Of a stretch of DNA of 46,296 nt, positions 16,872-25,512 are shown piece by piece. Numbering within the stretch: position 1 is the stretch's first letter; every line of letters begins with the position of its first letter. This stretch comes from Pseudomonadota bacterium. Its GTDB lineage: Bacteria; Pseudomonadota; Alphaproteobacteria; Azospirillales; Azospirillaceae. The notes below the pieces were generated by a model. That model made no database searches. It saw only the letters and a program-made list of their open reading frames with translations, and had not been told where the DNA came from. The stretch spans positions 1 through 46,296 of the forward strand of contig JAEYPE010000040.1 of NCBI GenBank assembly GCA_023411035.1, written 5' to 3'. The translations under genes were made by a program, and so were the position numbers.

Positions 16872-17243
16872 TCACGGCAACTGTCTCGGGTCGTGCATCG
16901 GCATCATGTTGGTGTTCAGGTGGTACATCACCCACAGCGAACCGGCCAGCATGATGACCACGACGATGATCGTGAAGATCAGCGACAGCATGGTCCAGCC
17001 CCCTTCCGCACGTCCGTTCATGTGCAGGAAGAAGATCATGTGGACGACGACCTGAACCGCGGCCAGCGCCATGATCGCGATGGCGGTCATGTCCTTGTCC
17101 AGAATCGTCCCGTCCATGACCAGCCAGAAGGGAATGACGGTCAGGATCACCGACAGGATGAAGCCGATCAGGTAGCTGCCGAGCGTCCCGTGGGCGTGCC
17201 CGTCATGCTCCCCATGGCCATGGTGTTCCGCGTGAGAGGTCAT
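16872..17243 (-). CDS. cyoD: Cytochrome o ubiquinol oxidase subunit IV
   Basis: Small membrane subunit of the bo3-type quinol oxidase, 123 aa. A His-rich N-terminus (HAEHHGHGEHDGHAHG) is followed by three transmembrane helices, with the family stretch VQVVVHMIFFLHMN between the second and third. It begins at ATG 17243, overlapping the cyoC stop by four bases. CyoD helps CuB binding and assembly in E. coli. The long N-terminal His run is more pronounced than in E. coli CyoD and might handle copper, though that is speculative. Confidence 0.93.
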   Translation of the reverse strand: MTSHAEHHGHGEHDGHAHGTLGSYLIGFILSVILTVIPFWLVMDGTILDKDMTAIAIMALAAVQVVVHMIFFLHMNGRAEGGWTMLSLIFTIIVVVIMLAGSLWVMYHLNTNMMPMHDPRQLP

Positions 17244-17875
17244 CGCAGCATTCCCATCAGATAGACGAAGGTGAAGACACCGATCCAGATGACGTCCAGG
17301 AAGTGCCAGAACAGGCTGAGGCACATCAGACGGCGCCGGTTGGCCGGGATCAGGCCGCGCTTGGACACCTGCACCATCAGCGTCACCAGCCAGACGAGGC
17401 CGAAGGTGACGTGCAGGCCGTGGGTGCCGACCAGCGTGAAGAAGGACGACAGGAAGGCGCTGCGCTGCGGGGTCGCCCCGATGTGGATCAGGTGGGCGAA
17501 CTCGTACAGCTCGATCGCCAGGAACGCGGCGCCGAACAGGCCGGTCACCGCCAGCCAGACCTGCGTCTGCGACACCCGCCCCTTCTCCATCGCCAGCATG
17601 GCGAAGCCATAGGTGATGGAGGAGAACAGCAGCATGGCGGTGTTCAGCGCCACCAGCGGCAGGTCGAACAGATCCTTGGGCGACGGCCCGGCGGCGTAGT
17701 TGCCGCCAAGCACGCCGTAGGTCGCGAACAGCACCGCGAAGATGAGGCAGTCGCTCATCAGGTAGATCCAGAAGCCCAGCATGGTGCTGGAGCCTTCGGG
17801 ATGCGCGTGCTCATCCACCACATGGAAGACCGGGGCCTGGGTGCGGGCCCGTTCGGCTGTCAGGGTCATGCTCAT
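17240..17875 (-). CDS. cyoC: Cytochrome o ubiquinol oxidase subunit III
   Basis: Heme-copper oxidase subunit III family, 211 aa, with five transmembrane helices as in CyoC. Diagnostic stretches are STMLGFWIYLMSDCLIF, LVGTHGLHVTFGLVWL and FWHFLDVIWIGVFTFVYLMG. It starts three bases after the cyoB stop and its own stop overlaps the cyoD start, so translation is tightly coupled. MSM at the N-terminus allows a start two codons later. It supports subunit I in the inner membrane. Confidence 0.95.
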   Translation of the reverse strand: MSMTLTAERARTQAPVFHVVDEHAHPEGSSTMLGFWIYLMSDCLIFAVLFATYGVLGGNYAAGPSPKDLFDLPLVALNTAMLLFSSITYGFAMLAMEKGRVSQTQVWLAVTGLFGAAFLAIELYEFAHLIHIGATPQRSAFLSSFFTLVGTHGLHVTFGLVWLVTLMVQVSKRGLIPANRRRLMCLSLFWHFLDVIWIGVFTFVYLMGMLR

Positions 17876-17878
17876 GCT

Positions 17879-19885
17879 TTACACCTGCCCGGCCAGGAGC
17901 CGGGTCCGCTCGTTCTCGGTCCGCGTCACCACATCCGCGGGGATGTAGAAGTCGCGGTGATAGTTGAAGGTGTGGTGGATGGCGACCGCCAGCAGGGCGA
18001 CGAAGCTCACCGCCGCAAGCCACCAGATGTACCAGACCAGCGCGAAGCCGAGGACCACGCTGATCCCGGAGAGGATGACTCCCGCTCCGGTGTTGCTGGG
18101 CATGTGGATCGCCTTGAAGCCTCCCATCGGGCGCTTGTAGCCGCGTTTCTTCATGTCCCACCACGCGTCGTTGTCGTGGACCATCGGCGTGAAGGCGAAG
18201 TTGTAGGCCGGCGGCGGCGAGGAGGTCGCCCATTCCAGCGTGCGGCCGTCCCACGGATCGCCCGTGCGGTCCACCAGTTCCCGGCGCTTCCAGACGCTGA
18301 CGGCGATCTGGACCAGGAAGGCGCCGATGCCCGCCGCGATCAGAACGGCGCCGAAGGCGGCGATCTGGAACCAGATCTGGAGCGACGGGTCCTCGAACAC
18401 GCGCAGGCGGCGGGTCACGCCCATCAGGCCCAGAACATAGAGCGGCATGAAGGCGACCCAGAAACCGACCACCCAGCACCAGAAGGACACCTTGCCCCAG
18501 AAGGGTTCGAGGCGGAAGCCGAAGGCCTTGGGCCACCAGTAGTAGATTCCGGCGAACAGGCCGAACAGAACGCCGCCGATGATGACGTTGTGGAAGTGGG
18601 CGATCAGGAACAGGCTGTTGTGCAGCACGAAGTCCGCCGGCGGAACGGCCAGCAGCACACCCGTCATGCCGCCGATCACGAAGGTCAGCATGAAGGCGAC
18701 GGTCCACATCATCGGCAGCTCGAACCGGATGCGCCCGCGGTACATGGTGAACAGCCAGTTGAAGATCTTCGCACCCGTCGGGATCGAGATGATCATCGTC
18801 GTGATGCCGAAGAAGGAGTTCACGCTGGCGCCCGACCCCATGGTGAAGAAGTGGTGCAGCCACACCAGGTAGGACAGGACCGTGATGACCACCGTCGCGT
18901 AGACCATGGAGGTGTAGCCGAACAGCCGCTTGCCCGAGAAGGTCGAGGTGACTTCCGAGAAGACGCCGAAGAGCGGCAGGATCAGGATGTAGACTTCCGG
19001 ATGGCCCCAGATCCAGATCAGGTTCACGTACATCATCGGGTTGCCCCCGAGATCGTTCGTGAAGAAGTTCGTGCCGACATAGCGGTCCAGCGACAGCAGG
19101 ACCAGCGTGGCGGTCAGGATCGGGAAGGAGGCGACGATCAGCACGTTGGTGCAGAGCGACGTCCAGGTGAAGACCGGCATCTTCATCATGGTCATGCCGG
19201 GGGCGCGCATCTTCACGATGGTGCAGATCAGGTTGATGCCGGACAGTGTTGTTCCGACACCCGCGATCTGCAATGCCCAGATGTAATAATCCACACCCGT
19301 TTCAGGGCTGTAGGCGATGTTGGACAGCGGCGGATAGGCCAGCCAGCCGGTGCGCGCGAACTCGCCGACGAACAGCGAGACCATGATCAGCACCGCGCCG
19401 CCCACCGTCATCCAGAAGCTGAAATTGTTCAGGAACGGAAAGGACACGTCGCGGGCGCCGATCTGCAACGGCACCACGTAGTTCATCAGGCCCGTGACGA
19501 GGGGCATCGCCACGAAGAAGATCATGATGACGCCGTGGGCGGTGAAGATCTGGTCGTAATGGTGCGCGTTGAGGTAGCCCTCGCTGCCGCCGAAGGCGAT
19601 GGCCTGCTGGAGGCGCATCATGATCGCGTCGGCGAAGCCGCGCAGCAGCATGATCAGGCCCAGCACCATGTACATGATGCCGATGCGCTTGTGATCGACG
19701 GTGGTGAACCACTCCTTCCAGAGATAGCCCCACAGCCTGAAATAGCTCAGCGCCGCGACCAGCGCGATGCCGCCCAGAACGACCGCGACGAAGGTCGCGA
19801 CCACGATGGGCTCGTGATAGGGGAAGGACTCCAGGGTCAGACGCCCGAAGACCGGATGGGTAGCAACGGTCGAAGTGTCTAGCAT
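17879..19885 (-). CDS. cyoB: Cytochrome o ubiquinol oxidase subunit I (catalytic)
   Basis: Catalytic subunit of the proton-pumping quinol oxidase, 668 aa (E. coli CyoB is 663). The quinol-site residues known from E. coli (Arg71, Asp75, His98, Gln101) are conserved here as Arg82, Asp86, His109 and Gln112 in LRGFAD and AHHYDQIFTAHG. The binuclear-centre segment GHPEVYILILP and the heme-ligand segment IAHFHNVIIGG are intact. The enzyme oxidises ubiquinol and reduces O2 to water. It begins 14 bases after the cyoA stop. No heme O synthase gene (cyoE) follows in this operon, so it must be elsewhere. Confidence 0.97.
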   Translation of the reverse strand: MLDTSTVATHPVFGRLTLESFPYHEPIVVATFVAVVLGGIALVAALSYFRLWGYLWKEWFTTVDHKRIGIMYMVLGLIMLLRGFADAIMMRLQQAIAFGGSEGYLNAHHYDQIFTAHGVIMIFFVAMPLVTGLMNYVVPLQIGARDVSFPFLNNFSFWMTVGGAVLIMVSLFVGEFARTGWLAYPPLSNIAYSPETGVDYYIWALQIAGVGTTLSGINLICTIVKMRAPGMTMMKMPVFTWTSLCTNVLIVASFPILTATLVLLSLDRYVGTNFFTNDLGGNPMMYVNLIWIWGHPEVYILILPLFGVFSEVTSTFSGKRLFGYTSMVYATVVITVLSYLVWLHHFFTMGSGASVNSFFGITTMIISIPTGAKIFNWLFTMYRGRIRFELPMMWTVAFMLTFVIGGMTGVLLAVPPADFVLHNSLFLIAHFHNVIIGGVLFGLFAGIYYWWPKAFGFRLEPFWGKVSFWCWVVGFWVAFMPLYVLGLMGVTRRLRVFEDPSLQIWFQIAAFGAVLIAAGIGAFLVQIAVSVWKRRELVDRTGDPWDGRTLEWATSSPPPAYNFAFTPMVHDNDAWWDMKKRGYKRPMGGFKAIHMPSNTGAGVILSGISVVLGFALVWYIWWLAAVSFVALLAVAIHHTFNYHRDFYIPADVVTRTENERTRLLAGQV

Positions 19886-19898
19886 GGCGGTTGGCCGC

Positions 19899-21083
19899 TC
19901 AAGGATTGGCCGTCAGCCGCGGCCCGAACGCGGAGGCGGGCGCGGAGATCGGCGTGAAGGAGGAGCGCGGCAGACCCGCGCCGGAAATCGTGCCGGAACT
20001 CGAAGACGTCTCGGCAGGGGCATTCAGGCCGCCCACGGATTCGACGATGCGGCCGGTCAGTTCCTCGGTCGAGCAGATGCCCGCCACATAGACCGGCGCC
20101 GGGCCGAGCACGGCGGTGCCGCGGCGGGCCAGCTTGTCGTGCATCAGCGGCATCACGTTGTCGATGCCCGCCAGACCCAGGCCGCCACGGGCGTCGATGG
20201 CCGCCATGTCGTGCATGCACATCTTGCCCGGCTCCACGCACATGCCGACGATGGCCTTGAACAGGTCCGGATCGACGGAGCCGTAGCGCCGCACCGGCTC
20301 GTTCTCGCTGGGACGCTCAAGCTGGAGGTAGCCGTCGCGGTCCAGCGTGCCGCCGCCCGCTTTGATGTCCGCCACCCACTTGTCGAAGCCGTCATCGGCC
20401 AGACCGTGGAAGGTGAAGCGCATGTGCGAGAAGCCGGCGCCGCTGTAATTGGCGGAGAATCCCTTGTAGCTGCCCGGCTCGTTGATGACGGCGTGCAGCT
20501 TCGTCTCCATGCCGGGCATGGCGTAGACCTGCCCGGCCAGCGCCGGGATGTAGAAGGAGTTCATCACCGAGGAGGAGGTGATGTTGAAGCGGATCGGGCG
20601 GTCCACCGGGGCCGCCAGCTCGTTCACGGCGGCGATGCCGTATTCCGGGTAGATGAACAGCCACTTCCAGTCCAGCGCCACCACATTGACGTCCAGCGTC
20701 TTCGCGTCGGCGGGAACCGGGCGCCCGGCGGCGATGCGGTCCAGCGGACGGTAAGGGTCCAGCAGGTGGGTCGCCACCCAGGTCATGGCGCCCAGGCAGA
20801 TGATGATGAGCAGCGGGGCCGCCCAGATGACCAGTTCGAGCCGCGTCGAATGGTCCCATTCCGGATCGTACTTGGCTGCGCTGTTCGACTGGCGGTAGCG
20901 CCACGCGAACAGCACGGTCAGCGCCATCACCGGCACGATGATGAGCAGCATCAACAGGGTGGAAATGGTGATGAGGTTGGCCTGTTGGCTCGCCACGTCG
21001 CCGGACGGGCTCATCACCACGAGGTTGCAGCCACTCAGCGCCGCCATCAGCGGCAGCAGGGCCAGAGTGCGAAAACGGGTCAA
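19899..21083 (-). CDS. cyoA: Cytochrome o ubiquinol oxidase subunit II (lipoprotein)
   Basis: Subunit II of the quinol oxidase, about 394 aa, longer than E. coli CyoA (315) because of an extended C-terminus. A signal peptide ends in the lipobox AALSGC. Two transmembrane helices follow (ITISTLLMLLIIVPVMALTVLFAW; LELVIWAAPLLIIICLGAM), then the periplasmic cupredoxin fold with ALDWKWLFIYPEYGIA, FNITSSSVMNSFYIPALAGQ and YSGAGFSHMRFTF. The CuA ligands are absent, as expected for a quinol oxidase. The TTG start at 21083 is chosen because it puts a normal length signal peptide before the Cys; the open frame extends further without a better start. It is the first gene of cyoABCD-SURF1-regBA. Confidence 0.92.
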   Translation of the reverse strand: MTRFRTLALLPLMAALSGCNLVVMSPSGDVASQQANLITISTLLMLLIIVPVMALTVLFAWRYRQSNSAAKYDPEWDHSTRLELVIWAAPLLIIICLGAMTWVATHLLDPYRPLDRIAAGRPVPADAKTLDVNVVALDWKWLFIYPEYGIAAVNELAAPVDRPIRFNITSSSVMNSFYIPALAGQVYAMPGMETKLHAVINEPGSYKGFSANYSGAGFSHMRFTFHGLADDGFDKWVADIKAGGGTLDRDGYLQLERPSENEPVRRYGSVDPDLFKAIVGMCVEPGKMCMHDMAAIDARGGLGLAGIDNVMPLMHDKLARRGTAVLGPAPVYVAGICSTEELTGRIVESVGGLNAPAETSSSSGTISGAGLPRSSFTPISAPASAFGPRLTANP

Positions 21084-21154
21084 GGCAGGACCTGTCGGCA
21101 GGGGTTCGCTTTGGATTTTGGGGGGAAGAGCTAACCCCCACGGCGCAGGTAGGA

Positions 21155-21175
21155 CATTGGACAATTTGTCCAATG
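21155..21175. promoter_or_regulatory. Perfect palindrome between cyoA and the MFS gene
   Basis: Ten-base arms CATTGGACAA and TTGTCCAATG around a single central T. It lies 72 bases upstream of the cyoA start and 122 bases before the MFS start, next to the FNR-type box. The perfect symmetry points to a dimeric repressor or activator site; the protein is unknown. Confidence 0.55.
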
Positions 21176-21197
21176 CGCCGCGATTCCGCGTCCCCGG

Positions 21198-21211
21198 TTG
21201 ATGCACATCAA
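21198..21211. promoter_or_regulatory. Perfect FNR/FixK-type box in the divergent cyoA / MFS promoter region
   Basis: TTGAT-GCAC-ATCAA matches all ten consensus positions of the FNR/FixK (anaerobox) site. It lies 115 bases from the cyoA start and 86 bases from the MFS start, so it could repress the oxidase operon, activate the MFS gene, or both, when oxygen is low. Confidence 0.75.
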
Positions 21212-21296
21212 GGCAGACCGTCCATGGACATGGCAGGCCGCCGTTGTGGTGCCTATTTGATTCCCTCTGTCGCAATTGCCAGACGGTGGGGGGATC

Positions 21297-22616
21297 ATGG
21301 GATCATCGACCACGGGGGCGTCCTCTGCGGCCGAACGGGACGCAAGGCTGGTCAACGCTCGCGAGCATCGGGTGAATCCGGATGAAATCGCGATCGGCGT
21401 CATCATCGGGCGGACGTCCGAATTCTTCGATTTTTTCGTTTATGCCATCGCTTCGGTGATCGTCTTCCCGAAGCTGATCTTCCCTTATCTGGACCCGCTG
21501 ACGGGAACGCTCTGGTCCTTCGCCATCTTCGCGCTGGCCTTCGTCGCGCGCCCGCTGGGCAGCGTGCTGTTCATGGCCGTCGACCGCGCCCACGGGCGGA
21601 GCGCGAAGTTGACCCTGGCGCTGTTCCTGCTGGGCACCTCCACGGTCGCCATCGCCTTCCTGCCGGGCTATGAGCAGATCGGCGCGGCGGCGGTCTGGCT
21701 GCTGGCGGCGGCGCGCATCGGCCAGGGTCTGGCGCTGGGCGGAGCCTGGGACGGGCTTGCCTCCCTGTTGGCTCTGAACGCGCCGCCGGACCGCCGCGGC
21801 TGGTACGCGATGATCCCGCAGCTTGGCGCCCCCATCGGGCTGATCATGGCGAGCGGGCTGTTCGCCTATTTCGCCGGCAGCCTGTCGGCGGAGGATTTCT
21901 TCGGCTGGGGCTGGCGCTACCCCTTCTTCGTGGCCTTCGCGATCAACGTGGTGGCGCTGTTCGCGCGGCTGCGCATCGTGGTGACGCCGGAATACACGCG
22001 CCTGTTCGAAAGCCGGGAGCTTCAGCCGGTTCCGGTGACCGAGATGCTGCGCAACGAGGGGATGCGCGTGGTGCTGGGCGCCTTCGCGCCGCTGGCCAGC
22101 TTCGCGCTGTTCCACATGGTCACCGTCTTCCCGTTGTCCTGGATCTTCCTCTACACGCAGGACACCCCGGCGGACTTCCTGGTGATCGAGGTGGTCGCGG
22201 CCTTCTTCGGCCTGGGCGCCATCGTCGCCTCCGGCTGGATCGCCGACCGCATCGGGCGCCGCACCCTGCTGGGAAGCTGCGCCGCCGCCATCGCCGTGTT
22301 CAGCGGCGTGGCGCCCCTGCTGCTGAACGGGGGGGTGGTGGGCGAGATGGTCTTCATGATCGTCGGCTTCGTGATCCTGGGCCTGTCCTTCGGCCAGTCG
22401 TCGGGCGTGGTGACGTCGGGCTTCTCACAGCGCTACCGCTACACCGGCGCGGCCATCACCTCGGACCTCGCCTGGCTGTTCGGGGCGGGCTTCGCGCCGC
22501 TGGTGGCGTTGCTCCTGTCCAGCAACTTCGGCCTGTTCTCCGCCGGGGCCTATCTGCTGTCGGGCGCGGTCTGCACACTGCTCGCCCTGCGGATCAACAA
22601 GACGCTGGCGGGGTGA
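21297..22616 (+). CDS. MFS transporter, metabolite:H+ symporter-like
   Basis: Major facilitator superfamily protein of 439 aa with 12 predicted membrane segments. The N-terminal IGRTSEFFDFFVYAIASVIVFPKLIFP resembles the metabolite/H+ symporter (MHS) group, which carries organic acids, betaines or aromatic acids. The loop-2/3 region FMAVDRAHGRS replaces the canonical GxLxDRxGRR in degenerate form, and WIADRIGRRTLLG in the second half is the better conserved copy. The ATG at 21297 has a G-rich site (GGTGGGGGG) upstream. It is divergent from cyoA and shares its FNR-type box. The substrate is unknown. Confidence 0.88.
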   Translation: MGSSTTGASSAAERDARLVNAREHRVNPDEIAIGVIIGRTSEFFDFFVYAIASVIVFPKLIFPYLDPLTGTLWSFAIFALAFVARPLGSVLFMAVDRAHGRSAKLTLALFLLGTSTVAIAFLPGYEQIGAAAVWLLAAARIGQGLALGGAWDGLASLLALNAPPDRRGWYAMIPQLGAPIGLIMASGLFAYFAGSLSAEDFFGWGWRYPFFVAFAINVVALFARLRIVVTPEYTRLFESRELQPVPVTEMLRNEGMRVVLGAFAPLASFALFHMVTVFPLSWIFLYTQDTPADFLVIEVVAAFFGLGAIVASGWIADRIGRRTLLGSCAAAIAVFSGVAPLLLNGGVVGEMVFMIVGFVILGLSFGQSSGVVTSGFSQRYRYTGAAITSDLAWLFGAGFAPLVALLLSSNFGLFSAGAYLLSGAVCTLLALRINKTLAG

Positions 22617-22722
22617 ACCGTCCGGGCATCGGGAACCGGACCCCGCTTCACACGCTTTGCGGAATGCGGCGGTCCGAAACCGCTAAGCTGGCGTTCTGAG
22701 AACGGCATCCCGATGGGCCGCA

Positions 22723-23631
22723 TCAGACCGCCAGTTCGGCCATGATCTCGGGCACCTGGGCCAGCAATTCACGGGCCAGGAAGCCCAGCGGACCGCGACG
22801 GGCCAGACGGTTGCCGGCCTCCCCGTGCAGATGGACGCCCCATATGGCGGCCTGGGCCGGGTCGGCGCCCCGCGCGGCCAAACCGGCGATGACACCCGCC
22901 AGCGTGTCGCCGGACCCCGAGGTGGCAAGCCCCACATTGCCGCCGTCGTAGGCCCACATCCGGCCATCGGGCGTGGCGATGTGGGTGCAGGCGCCCTTCA
23001 GCACGACGATCACCCGGTGAAGGCCGGCAACCCGGCGGGCGGCGGCGGGCGGGTCGGCCTCCACCTCCTCCCGGCTGACGCCGGACAGACCGGCCATTTC
23101 GCCGGCGTGCGGCGTGATGATCGTCCGCCCCTCCCGCCGGCACAGCGCCTCGTTGGCGCCGTTCAGCCCCATCAGCGCCTCCGCGTCGATGACCAGCGCC
23201 GGGCCGCCCTCCCCGTCCAGCCCGGCGATCAGGGCGGCGGTCAGGGCGGCGACCGCTTGCTTGTCCATCATGCCGGGGCCGATCAGCACCGCGTTGCAGA
23301 GGGCCGCCCGCTCGCACAGCATGTCCACGCAGTCGGGAGCGATGCCGCCCTCCCCCGTCTCGCGCAGGCCGAGCACCAGCGCTTCCGGTACGGCCAGCCC
23401 GAGATGCGGCGCCACGCTGCGGCAGGTCGCCATCTGGAGCTTCCCCGCCCCGGCGCGCAGCGCCGCGGTGCCGGCCAGCAGCAGGGCGCCCGGCACCTCC
23501 ACGCTGCCGCCGATGACCAGAACCCGGCCCCGCCCGTCCTTGTCGGCACCCTCGCCCGGATGGGGAAGCGGCATGCCGCGCAGCAGGTCGCCGGTGACGG
23601 GAATCGCGTCGTTCTTATGAAGTTCGGTCAT
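22723..23631 (-). CDS. nnrD: ADP/ATP-dependent NAD(P)H-hydrate dehydratase
   Basis: Metabolite-repair enzyme that dehydrates the damaged (S)-NAD(P)HX back to NAD(P)H using ADP or ATP. The 302-aa protein is the YjeF C-terminal (ribokinase-like) domain alone; the epimerase domain of fused Nnr proteins is missing. Diagnostic stretches are GRVLVIGGS near the N-terminus, VIDAEALMGL, TPHAGEMAGL, KGACTHIATP and the nucleotide/catalytic motif ATSGSGDTLAGVIAG. ATG 23631 overlaps the stop of the upstream phosphatase gene by four bases, so the two are co-translated. The open frame continues upstream through the phosphatase gene but is a shadow there. Confidence 0.93.
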   Translation of the reverse strand: MTELHKNDAIPVTGDLLRGMPLPHPGEGADKDGRGRVLVIGGSVEVPGALLLAGTAALRAGAGKLQMATCRSVAPHLGLAVPEALVLGLRETGEGGIAPDCVDMLCERAALCNAVLIGPGMMDKQAVAALTAALIAGLDGEGGPALVIDAEALMGLNGANEALCRREGRTIITPHAGEMAGLSGVSREEVEADPPAAARRVAGLHRVIVVLKGACTHIATPDGRMWAYDGGNVGLATSGSGDTLAGVIAGLAARGADPAQAAIWGVHLHGEAGNRLARRGPLGFLARELLAQVPEIMAELAV

Positions 23632-24392
23632 CGGGCGGCCACATTGGCGTCGGGTTCGGAGGTCAGCGGCGCCCCGGCCACCTCCAGCGGGACGACGAAG
23701 TTGTAGCGGTGGAGCATCATCCGCCCGCTGTGCCCCTGGGCGGGATCGAAGGCGTATTCGGTGACCGCGCAGTTCGCCACGTCGCCCTCCCGGTCGATGG
23801 CCAGGATCTGATCCTCCGTCATGCCTTCCAGCAGATAGCGCAGGCACAGCACGACGACCTGATGGCTGACCACCAGAACGCGCTGCCCGCCATGGTGCAG
23901 GCTGATGGTGTCCAGTGCGCTGCGCAGCCGCAGGATCACGTCGCACCAGCTTTCCCCGGCGGGCGGGCGGAAATAGAACTTGCCGAGGACGCGGCGGAAC
24001 TCCGCCTGATCGGGATGCTCCTGCGCGATGCCGACGGCGGTCAGCCGGTCGAGGATGCCGAATTCCTTCTCCCGCAGCCGCTCGTCCACCACGAAATCCG
24101 CGGGATCGACCGGCAGGCCACCCCCGGCCTGGATGATCTCCGCCGTGCGCCGGGCGCGCAGATAGGGGGAGGTCAGCACCACGTCGGGCCGTTCGCCCGG
24201 CGGCAAGGCGGCGAACCAGCGCGCCAGCGCTTCCGACTGCTGTTCCCCCTGCCGGGAGAGCGGCACGTCCACGTCGCGCTCCGCGATCTCGATCCGCCCC
24301 AGCCCGGCGGCGTAGGCGGCTTCGCGCGCGACGTTCCCGGCGCTTTCTCCGTGACGGACGACCCAAAGCCTCTGCGGCCAGCGCTGCTGCAT
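23628..24392 (-). CDS. Histidine phosphatase family protein (phosphoglycerate mutase-like)
   Basis: 254 aa with the RHG motif near the N-terminus (VVRHGESAGN, catalytic His about residue 14), the acid and Arg positions in LTSPYLRARRTAEII and LREKEFG, and the second catalytic His in VLVVSHQVVVLCLRY. The family hydrolyses phosphomonoesters through a phosphohistidine; members include cofactor-dependent phosphoglycerate mutases and broad phosphatases. The insertion between the motifs is longer than in PhoE-type enzymes. No signal peptide, so cytoplasmic. It is coupled to nnrD downstream. The substrate cannot be assigned. Confidence 0.9.
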   Translation of the reverse strand: MQQRWPQRLWVVRHGESAGNVAREAAYAAGLGRIEIAERDVDVPLSRQGEQQSEALARWFAALPPGERPDVVLTSPYLRARRTAEIIQAGGGLPVDPADFVVDERLREKEFGILDRLTAVGIAQEHPDQAEFRRVLGKFYFRPPAGESWCDVILRLRSALDTISLHHGGQRVLVVSHQVVVLCLRYLLEGMTEDQILAIDREGDVANCAVTEYAFDPAQGHSGRMMLHRYNFVVPLEVAGAPLTSEPDANVAAR

Positions 24393-24475
24393 GGTGAACG
24401 ACCTTTTCCCGCCTCAACCATGCCTTTCAACGGGGAAAGAACCATTCCGTCACGCGGCGCCGGCCTTTTCCGCGG

Positions 24476-24850
24476 TCAGGCCGTACGGCGTTCGAAGATG
24501 CGTTCGGCGGTGGACTTGCCGGGACGCCAGGGCACGATGCTAATGGGGGCCGCGGGGTCCAGGCTGCCGTTCGCGCGCAGGAGGTCGATGGCGGCCAGCG
24601 GCTCGTCGCTCTGGGGCAGGCCGGGCCGTTCAAGCAGATATTGCCGGCGGTTCTCCGTCACCGCCCAGCCCGGCGGACGGCCAAGCGGGCTGGTGGCGAC
24701 CACGCCGATGGGTTCGGAAACGAGCCACGCCTCGTCCGTGACGCTCCAGCCGACAAGGCGGCGCTCGCCGGAACCCTCTCCGCAACCGATGTCGAGCCAG
24801 GCCCACTGGCGCAGGCGGGTGGCGCGGTCATCGTCGACGCATACGAACAT
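24476..24850 (-). CDS. Hypothetical protein
   Basis: 124 residues from ATG 24850, which has GGGAGAGG about eight bases upstream; an ATG at 24895 with AAGGGA close by would add 15 residues. The sequence begins MFVCVDDDRATRLRQWAWLDIG and includes YLLERPGLP and a C-terminal basic tail. I recognise no family, signal peptide or membrane segment. It lies between the phosphatase gene and the broken GGDEF gene on the same strand. Codon use looks native. Confidence 0.65.
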   Translation of the reverse strand: MFVCVDDDRATRLRQWAWLDIGCGEGSGERRLVGWSVTDEAWLVSEPIGVVATSPLGRPPGWAVTENRRQYLLERPGLPQSDEPLAAIDLLRANGSLDPAAPISIVPWRPGKSTAERIFERRTA

Positions 24851-24939
24851 GATCCCATCCTCTCCCGTCGTTACGTGGTGAATGAAGGCGATCATTGTTC
24901 CCTTTTTGTTCTATTTCCGCAAGCGGATTCCGTGCCCAT

Positions 24940-25382
24940 TCAGCCTGGATCGTCATGGAAGACGTAGGCGCCGCGGCCCGCCTGCTTGGCCCGGTACATG
25001 GCGCCGTCCGCGGCCACCAGCAGGCTGCGGGCGTCCGTCCCGTCGGCGGGGGACAGGGCGCTGCCGACGCTGGCGCCGATGGAGGCGGTCTTCCCCTCCA
25101 CCGGAATGGGGAGCGCCACGGCCTCCACGATCTTGGCGGCCACACCCCCGGCATCCACGGCAAAGGTCGAATACTCCAGCATGACGGTGAACTCGTCGCC
25201 GCCCACGCGGGCCACCGTGTCGCTGCGGCGCGGTTATCCCAAACCATCCGCCCGTGTTCGCCGTCGTACAGCCACATGGGCGCCCACAGCCCGTCGAGCC
25301 GCGGCAGGTCGGCGGCTGTCAGCGGACCATTCGAAGGCGGACCGTTCGAAGGCGGACTGTTCAAAGGCGGGTGGTTCGACAA
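24940..25382 (-). pseudogene. Diguanylate cyclase (PAS-GGDEF) remnant with internal deletion
   Basis: Two pieces of one gene meet out of frame near 25229. The upstream piece (25382 down to about 25230) ends in LPRLDGLWAPMWLYDGEHGRMVW, which looks like the start of a PAS sensor domain. The downstream piece (about 25228-24940) is the last part of a GGDEF domain: DTVARVGGDEFTVML (GGDEF codons 25189-25203), ASIGASVGSAL and AADGAMYRAKQAGRGAYVF. The rest of the PAS domain and the first half of GGDEF are missing. In the GGDEF frame a TAA sits just before the junction. No product with cyclase activity is expected. The N-terminal piece contains the 15-bp tandem repeat listed separately. Confidence 0.8.
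25322..25381. repeat. 15-bp tandem repeat, four copies
   Basis: Units of GCGGACCATTCGAAG type at 25322, 25337, 25352 and 25367, the last more diverged. On the minus strand they encode a Pro/Ser/Asn/Gly repeat (SPPSNGPPSNGP) in the leader of the broken GGDEF gene. Confidence 0.85.
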
Positions 25383-25512
25383 CCTTCTCTCTTTACCGCG
25401 CTGCCTACACGTTCCCCTCGACGGCCCTTCCCTCCATGCGCTTTTCCGTTGCGCGGTGTTGTTCTTGTCCCAAGCGATTTCATCCCAGGCGCCCGGAGCG
25501 ATCCCGTCAGCC

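Noticed and set aside
17303..19882. Long plus-strand open frame opposite cyoC-cyoB
   Set aside because: Antisense shadow of cyo genes with His/Asp/Gln/Arg-biased low-complexity composition and no homology.
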